64,000 nt of DNA, taken from positions 124,001 to 188,000 of the forward strand of contig JAAEAF010000618.1 of NCBI GenBank assembly GCA_011037195.1, read 5' to 3'. Position numbers and translations under genes: made by a program. The stretch's first letter is position 1. Each line of letters starts with the position of its first letter. This document shows, piece by piece, positions 55,426 through 64,000 of the stretch. This stretch comes from Triatoma infestans (lineage: Eukaryota; Arthropoda; Insecta; Hemiptera; Reduviidae). Under the pieces are notes generated by a model, which did no database searches, had not been told where the DNA came from, and saw only the letters and a list, made by a program, of their open reading frames with translations.

Positions 55426-56725
55426 CGAGGTGTGTTCAAAAAATAACGGAAATTTTCATTTTTTTTTGAAAGAATATTATTTATTCGTCTACATCAATGT
55501 TATCCTCTTCAAAATAATCCCCATTAGATATTATACACTTATGTCATTGCTTCTTCCAATCCCCAAAACACTTATGGAATTCGATCTTTAGGATAGCTTT
55601 GAGCTCTTTCAGCGATGCACTTTTAATCTCATCTATGCTTGAAAAACGACGGCCCTTCAAGGTTCTGTTTTTTTTTGGGGGGGGGGAACAGAAAAAGTCA
55701 CATGGGGCCATGTCTGGCGAATATGGGGGCTGGGGCATCATTACAGTGTTGTTTTTTGCTAAAAATTCACGAACAAGAACGATGTGTGAACAGGTGTATT
55801 ATCGTGATGCAAAAGCCATGAATTGTTTTGCCAAAAAATTCGAGCGTTTTCTTCGGACTGCTTCGCGCAAACGGCGTTGAACTTGCAAAAAGTATTGCTT
55901 ATTGATCGCCTGACTTTGTGGCAAGAACTCATGGTGCACTATGCCATTAAAATCGAAGAACACAGTGAGCATAATCTTCGCAATTTAACCAAACTTGTCG
56001 AGCTTTTTTTCGGTCTTGGCGATCGAGAATGCCTCCGCTGGGACGATTGAGCCTTAGTTTTGATATCATAACCATAAACGCATGTTTCATCACCTGTTAT
56101 GACACGCTTCAATAGTTCTTCATCGTTGTTGACATGATTTAGCGATTCCTGTGCAACTTCTATTTGCCGCTGTTTTGCTGCAACAAGTTTCATACCCAAA
56201 ACAGATGAAAAAATTGCATGGAATAAGCCAATTGATATGCCAGCATCTTCAGCAACTTCTCTAATTGTGATTAGGCGAGCGTTCATAATCATTTCTTTCA
56301 CTTTTTTCACGTTTCCATCGGTTGTTGATGTGCTAGGACGACCCGTACGCTCGTCGTCTTCAACATCTTCATGGTCAGCTTGAAAAGAGCTTATACCATT
56401 CGTAAACCCTTGTTTTACTCCTAGTAGATTCACCAAAAGCAATATTTAATTTCTAAAATTTTTGTTGCACTTTATTCCATTTTTATAGCAAAATTTAATG
56501 CCAATTCTCTGATCCATGATTTATACAAATAAAAAATCGCTGACTGTAACAAAACACGTGTTATTCTTTTAACAGCTGACAAGAGACTAAACATTCAATA
56601 TAGCTCAAAATGTATAGATACATTTTAAGACATGTATACCAACACAACAACGAAAAAATCGTACCAATCGGAATAATATAACCCGCGAAATTTCAAAATT
56701 TCCGTTACTTTTTGAACACATCTCG
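55426..56725 (-). mobile_element. Full-length mariner DNA transposon
   Basis: Exactly 1300 bp between TA target sites (55424-55425 and 56726-56727). The terminal inverted repeats are CGAGGTGTGTTCAAAAAATA, ACGGAAATTTTC on the left and, reading inward on the other strand, CGAGATGTGTTCAAAAAGTA, ACGGAAATTTTG on the right. The size, TA duplication and transposase identify a mariner. The inverted repeats differ at a few positions and the gene is broken, so the copy is inactive. Confidence 0.95.
55544..56442 (-). pseudogene. Mariner transposase (DD34D type), frameshifted
   Basis: The transposase would cut at the inverted repeats and insert at TA. The main frame 56442-55939 reads SSFQADHEDVEDDERTGRPS and KVKEMIMNARLITIREVAED (helix-turn-helix), then RVITGDETCVYGYDIKTKAQ with the first catalytic Asp. 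A shift near 56000 moves to frames with IVHHEF-like second Asp surroundings (about 55900-55940). The frame 55741-55544 reads MMPQPPYSPDMAPCDFF with the third Asp, then KGRRFSSIDEIKSASLKE and FHKCFGDWKKQ. TW/CW changes, such as DETC instead of DETW, and two or more shifts make it non-functional. Confidence 0.9.
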
Positions 56726-56727
56726 TA

Positions 56728-57950
56728 TAAACCATACATATATCTGTACGATAATTTACCTAGTAAAATCTTAAAAAAGAAAAGAAAAGAAAAAAAACAT
56801 TTGTTTTTACCTCTTTTGTAATCGCACCTCGTAACAACGATTAAATCATTTTTATTAATGAATCAAAACTAATTAGGAAGTTGTGTGTAAGTCTGTAACG
56901 ATAATTTCAGTTTATTTAATTTTTGCACTATAAAAAGCGAAGGACATAAGGACTAAGAAATTCATGTCAATTAAGCTTCCATATTTTTTAGAATTTTATA
57001 TAGTTTTACAAAGGAGCGTTTCGGTCCTAATTAAGGACCTAATTAATTTTTGAGTAAACATTATTAAATGATGTAACATTCAATGAAATGAAATTGGTTT
57101 ATTAATAAATTAACTAATCTATGGTTCATTAATAAATCTTACCAGCCTGTTTTGTAGTTTAGCAATAAATTTATCCCACAGGTTTATATTTGCTTTAAAT
57201 TTAAATTGACATGTCCACGATACTCAATTATTAAACTATAAACACGCAAGTGTCAAGAATTAGTTAACCAAATTTATAAACCAATATTAAATCATTAATA
57301 GTAAATAATTTTAGTACTTTTAACTCAAAATTATATTTTCAATAGGCTGAAGACGTTCTCATTTTTTGGACAAAACGTTACCGTATAACATAATCAAATT
57401 AAAAAAAAAAAAAAATCAGAGGAGCTTGTTTGACACCAATTTTTCGGTCCTTCTTGTTGCTTCTCACATTACAAAATATAGTATAATAACAATTGAACAT
57501 AATTCCAAGAAATATAGCTCATAACTAAATCACTAAACTGCAGTTCGTAGGCGGAAGTCGATGATTGGGGAATTTAGAATTTTATTGCTGTATATGTGAG
57601 TGAGAGAGCTATAAAGTATGTTTTGTTCGCGTTGGTAGTGTAACGGAATTAACACAGCAATTTAGCCATAACCATAGTTCCAATAACAGCTGCTTGAACG
57701 CCCCACCAATGTGCCGCTAAAATTACTTCAACTACCGCTAACTCCTCATTAATGTCCATTTCAATGTATTGGCGAACGAGCTATAACTCTGACAGCAAAG
57801 TATACCCTATAAGATTTCTCGAAAAAAACCACCAAGAGGTAGAACAAACCCGGGAAGCTTGAGAGAACTGGCCGGATCAAGTTTGACGAATTAACAATTC
57901 TCAAGATTATGTAAAATACATCAAGTTAGCTAAACTAGCTAATCAACCGT
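56728..57950. other. AT-rich DNA with no recognised gene
   Basis: No domain-bearing ORF. A poly-A run lies at 57402-57415. Confidence 0.45.
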
Positions 57951-57954
57951 TAGA

Positions 57955-58050
57955 CAGAGCCACCTCGCTCTTTAAGCGAAAGGGCAGCACTACTGGACTT
58001 GAACCCGGAACCTACATGTGAGAGTCACCACGGTTGCAACACGGTTGTTA
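57955..58050 (-). mobile_element. SINE fragment (tRNA-like B box region)
   Basis: Minus strand: CCGGGTTCAAGTCC (strong B box, near 58005), AGTAGTGCTGCCCTTT and GAGCGAGGTGGCTCTGTC, in the order of the 27110 SINE (B box, AGTGCTACCC, GAGCCTC). The A box region is eroded and the 3' half is missing. Confidence 0.6.
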
Positions 58051-59056
58051 AAGATAGTTTGTAGTAATTTTATTTCACTAGTGAATTTTATGGATCAAGC
58101 GATTTGTCAGAGAAATCATTGGTTTGACCTGGATTAATAGAGAAAATTCCACCTTCTTTATTGAGTAAATCTGAATATTGTTTCAGTTAATAATTAGATA
58201 TTAAAATCTAAAAATTATTGAGAATAATTTAATTCTCATCAAGACCGGCTATCAGTTTGGTCCTCTTGCTTCTGTTATCCTTAAAAATATAATTTGTTTA
58301 ATTTTTTTTTCTCCAACATCTGATAAACTTGTTCTATTTTACTTCACTCAACATTTCTATTTTCAATATATATATATAATACGAAATTTTGAATATTACC
58401 TTCTGTAATAATCTTTGTCTTTCTTATCTTAGTTTGACATGTATAGAGCAATCTATGATCTTATGTTTTTTTATCAGTACTCCTTGCCGTGATATCTTCC
58501 AGTCATTTCCTTTGCAATATTATCCTTCCATCTATTCTTCTAGGCAACTTTCTTTAGCTACTTAAGGTTTCCATATCTAATCTTACGCTTCATCGCTTCT
58601 CCCTCATTTTTTCTGAAAGAGATCTTATTAAGGTTGTGCAACTTTATCATCATTGTGTCTGAAGCTTTTATATATGAAGGGGATTTTTTCCAAACCTTTA
58701 AATAAAAATAAAAAAAATGAGCTTTTTCAAGATTTTTGGAATTTATAGATATTTTCTGGGTTGTTAATGCTGAACCATAGTTGTTTAGTTTGTAATTGTT
58801 TGCTTTAATTTTAATTAATTTTTATTTTATAAAACGAATTTGCCAGTTATCATGTCTTAAATTTACTTTAGTGTGATAGAATGGAATTTTGTGTTAAAAT
58901 TTTAAATATTAGCTTAATGAATTTATTTATTTATTCATTTATTTACTTACGGGAAATTGCCCATTTTTACAAATGAAAAAATTGCACACATAATAAAAAT
59001 GAGTTACTTATTGAAACAAATGTAATTTATACTAACTAAAGGTGTATTTATTTATG
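58051..59056. other. AT-rich DNA with no recognised gene
   Basis: Includes TTTATTTATTTATTCATTT near 58921-58945. No ORF of note. Confidence 0.4.
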
Positions 59057-59265
59057 TAAGGCGCGTCAACTTCTATGGTCAGTAACGCCCGGAGCCTTCT
59101 CAGTGCACTGCCTACATTCGGTGAGTGATCTCTTGTTGCAAACAACACTGTCCATCACAGGACAGTGAGGCTAAAGAGCCTCCGAGAAAGAAAATATCTA
59201 AAGCGGCACCCTTGGACTTGGACCCGGCACCTACAGTATGCTAACCACTTAGTTATTCCTTGCTA
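59057..59265 (-). mobile_element. tRNA-derived SINE, near full length
   Basis: Minus strand: A-box-like TAACTAAGTGGTTAGC, B box GGGTCCAAGTCC, then GGAGGCTC, ACAGTGTTGTTTGC, GTGCACTGAGAAGGCTCCGG and TTGACGCGCCTTA. This is the same order as the SINE at 27110-27350, with moderate divergence. It is older than that copy; no certain target duplication. Confidence 0.8.
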
Positions 59266-60397
59266 AGTAATTTTGTTTAATTATCAGGGTACCTAAGAAA
59301 ATCAGTTTAATCAGTGGCTTGCCAAATCCTGCACTTCCTCTCTTTTCTATTGATTAACTGCAGAATCAATCACAGCCTCAGTCACTGTAAAAATAAAATT
59401 TACTCTTTGATATAGCTGTAATGATAGATGGAAATGATGTTGTTGGCGATGAAAAATTCAATACTTTTACTTAAACAGTGTTGCATTTTGACATACTTTA
59501 TAAGGAGAAAGAATAAAATGAGATATAGTGACATTCAGTCACCTCTACGGGTCATATATTGTAATGTGTACATCTTTGGGCGAATTAGTAAATGTAAATT
59601 GTATCGAAATATATTCTTGGTATATATTTTATGATTGTAAAGTAAGGAATTTTTCCGATGTATATATTTATAAATTTGGGTGTTTTGAAGGTTGGAAGGC
59701 ACAAAAGAAACAGTTAATTGAGTTAGAGATAACTGACCTACCCCTATCACTACATTTATTTAGGACAAAGGGAATTTCCCTCTTCTCACTTTCTCCGAAG
59801 TGGAGGTAGAATATACTTAGGGTTCAAAATTTATACCGTAAAAGGAATGAAATCCGTGATTAGAATAAGCCATGTACAGTATTGAGTGGTGGAAGTGCCC
59901 CAAGAAACCCAACCTTCTTCAAGTCAGTAAATATGTAAAATATGTAAGTTTATAAAAAGCAATTTCTCCTAAATGACAAGACACTTAATATGTTATTATA
60001 TCACAATCTTGTATTTATTTATTTTTGACATACATTGGTTATTTTAATTATATATTTTGGATCTATATACTTAGATGTTTTTCCATCCTCTCCAACTTCT
60101 GTATAAACACAGACCTCACGAGATCCCTTTTGAGAAGATCCATATATAAATTACAATAATTAATTAACATAATATAACTAAGTTAATTTACCCCCCCCCC
60201 CCCAATACAATCGTATTACAATGTATATTGTGCGAATGTTGGGAATGACAGTGTAAGTGTTGGCTTGTGTTATTGGTTCGGATTCCTGCAATGATACCTA
60301 GGATCTCAGAAGAAGTGGCTCATTCAGTTTACTCTACACCAAAAAAAAGGACCCTACAGATACATGTGACAAGATTTATGGAACTTTTTGTATCGGA
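59266..60397. other. No recognised gene
   Basis: A C13 run lies at 60191-60203. Positions 60223-60332 repeat the short element at 24265-24376. Frames at 59428-59809 lack a domain. Confidence 0.4.
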
Positions 60398-60895
60398 TGT
60401 TGCATTAACATTTTTCATAACTTGGGATTGCTAGATAAGTGTGGAAAGAATATTTTTGACGCAGGAGTGAGCCTCGAGACCAGGCTTGATTTGTCTGATT
60501 GGAATAACTCGATAGGTAGAAAATTGAAAATCTGGATTATGATTCATAGTTCCACAAAGCATAACGATAGTAATTTAATTGTTATAGTGAATAACTTCTT
60601 AATTTTTTTAATTCCATCTGTATCCAATTTAATAAAATCCCGTTATCAAAGATTCTATAACTCCCTGTCCCATCGTTATAATCCTTTAGTTCAACAATTT
60701 GCTAAACCAACCTTACCCGATAATCCATCCCGACGTCTGAAACGTCAGTGGCCCCGTGACCTTTTGAATTAACTTCAACGCCATGAAGTAATACCACTGG
60801 GTATTTTTGTCACACGTAATTCATATCATGTAAACATTCACCACATTTTTTTATTGTATCTATTGTACAGCTGCAAATAAATTATTGAAGAAAAA
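60398..60895 (+). pseudogene. Jockey-like ORF2 C-terminal fragment with 3' UTR and poly-A
   Basis: The frame 60422-60772 ends with SNLIKSRYQRFYNSLSHRYN, PLVQQF and PSRRLKRQWPRDLLN, the pattern (IkkrykkfyerLshH.NpLv ... RRLKR.wP.DLl) of Jockey-type ORF2 C-termini. The 3' UTR follows and ends AAATAAATTATTGAAGAAAA with an A run (about 60892). It is a severely 5'-truncated copy, as often produced by aborted reverse transcription. The start upstream of 60550 is uncertain. Confidence 0.7.
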
Positions 60896-61750
60896 AAATT
60901 AATAGAGAGATTCAATATATTGCAAAGTTTGCTATAACAACTTAATTTTTTAATTTAAGTTACTAAATACTCATTGATATAAAAATTAATATATATTTAT
61001 TGGAACTATACTTAAAATATACTTATTCCATTCACCATTAAGAGAAATTATTTAATTAATTATTTTTCTTTGTTTTGAAAAAATAAAAACTCATTTCTCA
61101 TTTAAAAAAAGAAGTTAAGAGGAAAAAAACTTGGCAGTATACTGAACTTGTTAATAAAGTAATTCTAAAGAAGAGCAGTAGCCGGTTCTACCGTCGTAAA
61201 ACTTCTTAACTTATAAAAAGAAATAGGAACATCAGAAATTCAGTTACAGCTGGCAAGATGGATGATTCAACCCTTTGACCATTTCAACTTCTTTAATAGC
61301 TTTTAAAAAATTACTCTTATTTAACTAATGTATTCTACTATTGTTTTATATTTATATTAATCTTTTATACATTATTTTATTATTATTTTATATATATATT
61401 TAACCAAAATTAGCTTTCTCCTTAATCGTTTAATTTCTTGAAGTAGGCGGAAGTTTTGTTTCTGTAGCCAATTAAAGAAATGAAGTTTTTAATTGAAATG
61501 AATATAATGAATTTCTCTAAATATGAAAGTTTAGAAATGTAGCAGGGCATAAATGATTAAGATATTCCGACTACGTTAATATTAACTCCTTGCAGTGGAA
61601 TAATATGATCTCGAATAATGATGGGCAAAACAACTCTGCTCTTGGATTTATTGATTTTGAATCAGCTGCTGGATCTCAAAAACTCGTTCAACAGAGTTCA
61701 TTCACGAATTTTTTACCTTTTTGTGTTAAAATGACCTTTAAATTCGGTTC
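60896..61750. other. AT-rich DNA with no recognised gene
   Basis: No ORF of note. A family of TAT/ATT-rich runs is present at 61320-61400. Confidence 0.4.
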
Positions 61751-61820
61751 AAATATCGTTTAGTGGTTGTGGTTGGTTCCGCAGAGATATTTTCCGTGAT
61801 AGCCTGCTTATTTTTGTGGT

Positions 61821-61858
61821 CATCGACCCGTTTCGGGCGTTCGCCTATCATTAGGATG
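61821..61858 (-). ncRNA. Hammerhead motif, left arm, core mutated
   Basis: Minus strand: CATC, CTAATGA (G to A in the core), a GGC/GCC stem II, GAAA, CGGGTC, GATG. Stem I is intact. The core change should inactivate it. Confidence 0.6.
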
Positions 61859-62672
61859 CGTTTGTCAAACAGCGTGATAACATAGATTTGCAAGAACAAA
61901 TTTAGTTTATACACTGACTGGTCTTTAAATGTTTTTGTTAAATGCCTAACTAGGTCAAAAGAGGGAGACGGGATGGTATGATAACGAAAGGATGATTTGA
62001 TAACGAAATGTTAATGCGGAATGTACGTTACATTAAGCTTGGTTAACACACTTACATAATTTTTTCAATGATAAATTTATAAAAAGTCTGTACTTAAGCT
62101 AGTTTAGACTTGTTATATTCAGGCATGTAAAGAACCCATATTTAGATATACATGCGTACGTGGATGGCGTGTGTGAATTATGAAAGATGAAATGCGAAAT
62201 AAGTCAGTGTCATCAAACATTCTGCTTATATAGGTTGATTGTTGATTGATTGATTGTTTATTTGTTTAAGAAAATATTATTAATTTATCTATACTATCTT
62301 ACGAACATTCAACTCGTAATTTGTCATTTCTGTCAGTGACTATTTCACAGCAGCCCACGGTTGATACAGTGTTATTTCGCACCGTTATAAATAAATAAAT
62401 ATAATAGTGAGATAATATGGATAATTAATTGTAAGGTAGTTTCCCTCAAACAACGTAGTTTAAGATATAGACCCCCACATGTTGGATATTTCCATTATTA
62501 AAGAAAAAAGTGCCCTTTAAAGACCCAAACTAGTGTTTTTTTCCCACTCAGGTACCACCCACTTCCCCGCCTTGACCTAATTAGGCATTTAAGAAAAACA
62601 TTTAAAGATCAGTCAGTATATAAACTAAATTTGCTCTGTGCAAATCTATGTTACCACACTGTTTGACAAACG

Positions 62673-62710
62673 CATCCTGATGATGGGCAAACGCCCGAAA
62701 CCCGTCGATG
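62673..62710 (+). ncRNA. Hammerhead ribozyme motif, right arm, full core
   Basis: Stem I CATC (62673-62676) with GATG (62707-62710). CTGATGA (62677-62683). Stem II GGGC (62685-62688) with GCCC (62693-62696), loop AAAC. GAAA (62697-62700). CCCGTC with cleavage expected after C62706. Stem III is two pairs with a C/C mismatch, so activity as a monomer is unlikely. Confidence 0.82.
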
Positions 62711-62984
62711 ACCACAAAAAGAAGCAGGCTATCACGGAAAATATCTCTGAAAATATCGTTTAATTCACTAAATGTTTTAATTTGTAATTAACTTTTTCAT
62801 CAGTTTGTAACAAAATTAGATTAATGACTATTATAAAAACACAAACTATTCATTATCAATAATATTTTCTATTGTTATTAATATTTTATAAGGCTCATAT
62901 TTTTTACTCGAATTATATGAATAATATTACACCACATATCAAACATAGGATTTAAACTTTTTGTTATTTTTGTTTATTTATGTG

Positions 62985-63260
62985 ATTGTTACACCAGCTC
63001 TACGTGTGCTATAAGTAACACTGACGCTGACACACCTCACATACTAAACGAGGAGAGAAGCTACCCAGCGGTAACCTCCCTAATTAATTATTCAAATTAA
63101 CTGCTCCCTTCTTCTGCGGAGAAAAGATCGCAAGGCCATTAGCACCTTAAACGTCTGAGAGGATGGTCTAGAATGCAACGGGATGATAAGTTTCGGATAA
63201 GAGGATTAGAGTGGGTATGAAAAGTCTGGTTGGAATTTGTTATATCGGGTTCTCTACAAA
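62985..63260 (-). pseudogene. Jockey-like C-terminal and 3' UTR fragment
   Basis: The minus strand near 63190-63060 reads in shifted frames something like GLAIF, PQKKGAV and GRLPLGSFSP. It corresponds to the WPsDLl end and the first UTR bases of the other Jockey-like copies (CACTGGGT block: GTACCACTGGGTA at 60790, CACCACTGGGTGAC at 63645). It is strongly eroded. Confidence 0.45.
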
Positions 63261-63537
63261 CTCTACAAAAACTAGAACAATAAACTTTGGAACGAGTTCT
63301 CTGCGGAACCGGTCTCAGTTCTAAGCGTTTCTATTGGCTAGATTCAGTGATTTGATTTATTCATTCATTCTGGAACTAATTAATTAGAATCAATTCCATT
63401 ATCAAGCCCAGTAGGTTCCAAGGATTCAGCCAATATGAATGTCCAAATTGGTAACCGGGTTCAACTGCTACCTATATTGAATCAGCTAGTATAACTTCCA
63501 ATAAAATATTATTACGTTGATGATGATTTATGGTTAA

Positions 63538-64000
63538 TTTTTTTTTTTTTTTTACACCGAGATTTATTGTCATAAGTAAATTTGATGAGAGCAATAAATA
63601 AGACAAAACAAAATAATTAAAACAAAATATAAATGAGCGGAGAAGTCACCCAGTGGTGTGACACTCCTTACTAGTTTAGTTACTTTCATCCATTAAGAGA
63701 TCAGAAGGCCACATACGCCGCAGACGTCTGGGAGGATTATCAGGGAGTGTCCGGGATGAAAGTCGAACGAACGAGAGGGTTGCAATGAGAGGATAAAGGT
63801 TTGTGAAATTTTTTGTAGCGGATTTTGATGATATCTTTAAGGAAAGGGATATTGAGGTCATTGTGGATAGTTAAATTTGTTGTGGATTTTGGATTGTTGG
63901 GATTGGATATGTTGGAGGTTTGAACGCCTGATTGAACCCCACAGTTCAAGTCCGTATGTCCATATTGGTTTAAGAAATGACGTATATATTAGTAGTTTAT
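63538..64000 (-). pseudogene. Jockey-like ORF2 C-terminus, extends beyond the window
   Basis: Minus frames 63949-63740 and 63861-63676 give SGVQTSNISNPNNPKSTTNL, TIHNDLNIPFLKDIIKIRYK, KFHKPLSSHCNPLV and PPRRLRRMWPSDLLMDES with one shift near 63800. This is the closing part of a Jockey-like ORF2. The 3' UTR runs down to a poly-A tail (T run at 63539-63554). Its upstream part lies outside the window. It is closely related to the fragment at 60398-60895. Confidence 0.75.

Larger units (their letters stand above)
61763..62750. mobile_element. Foldback PLE derivative, 988 bp, 12-bp target duplication
   Basis: Flanked by AAATATCGTTTA (61751-61762 and 62751-62762). The tail GTGGTTGTGGTTGGTTCCGC is followed by a left arm of about 175 bp (61785-61962), repeated inverted at 62575-62750. 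Between them lie about 610 bp of AT-rich noncoding DNA. The right arm has a complete hammerhead core; the left has one base changed. It shares arms with the elements at 20760 and 53195. Confidence 0.85.

Noticed and set aside
57955..58050. Possible tRNA gene because of a strong B box
   Set aside because: No complete cloverleaf, the A box is eroded, and the downstream order matches the SINE family instead.

Overview
The window is AT-rich, gene-poor eukaryotic DNA built mostly from layered mobile elements. The element mix points to an arthropod, most likely an insect: non-LTR retrotransposons of LOA/R1-like, Jockey-like and RTE-like type, a full-length mariner, a Tc1/mariner-like remnant, tRNA-derived SINEs and Penelope-like elements (PLEs). 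I recognise no host protein-coding exon, rRNA gene or intact tRNA gene. The species cannot be read from the sequence alone.

Layout. 1-3215: minus-strand LOA/R1-group non-LTR element, cut by the window edge inside its reverse transcriptase (RT). 7826-8006: young 31-bp minisatellite. 9103-13572: structurally complete non-LTR element (ORF1 + EN/RT ORF2, ATT-rich tail, 14-bp target duplication) inserted into an older repeat. 14472-21062: cluster of small foldback elements, one of them inside an RTE-like remnant, plus a Tc1/mariner-like remnant (15850-16590). 22090-23550: long-inverted-repeat element. 26690-27397: older repeat split by a SINE with 9-bp duplications. 31036-32015: internally deleted non-LTR copy. 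40480-41215: RNase H/C-terminal remnant of a non-LTR element. 42304-43470: 5'-truncated RTE-like element. 51149-53018: PLE with RT/GIY-YIG coding and about 430-bp inverted terminal arms. 55426-56725: mariner with TA target sites. 60398-64000: three Jockey-like 3' fragments around another foldback element.

Two themes run through the window. (1) One dispersed noncoding repeat, called family A here, occurs about 20 times on both strands. It is roughly 0.7-0.9 kb, ends in the inverted motif ACTTTCTCTTACTCC, carries the phrase CACTTCCGGTT and an internal CA tract, and serves as landing site for several younger elements. (2) The PLE and its small foldback relatives carry hammerhead ribozyme motifs in their inverted arms. 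Core, stem II and stem I complementarity can all be read by eye, and five elements are bounded by 11-13-bp target duplications. This group of compact, ribozyme-bearing, inverted-arm PLE derivatives is the most interesting content of the window.

All coding regions found belong to transposons and nearly all are broken by frameshifts or stops. Host regulatory or exonic content may exist in the unassigned stretches, but nothing in them could be supported.
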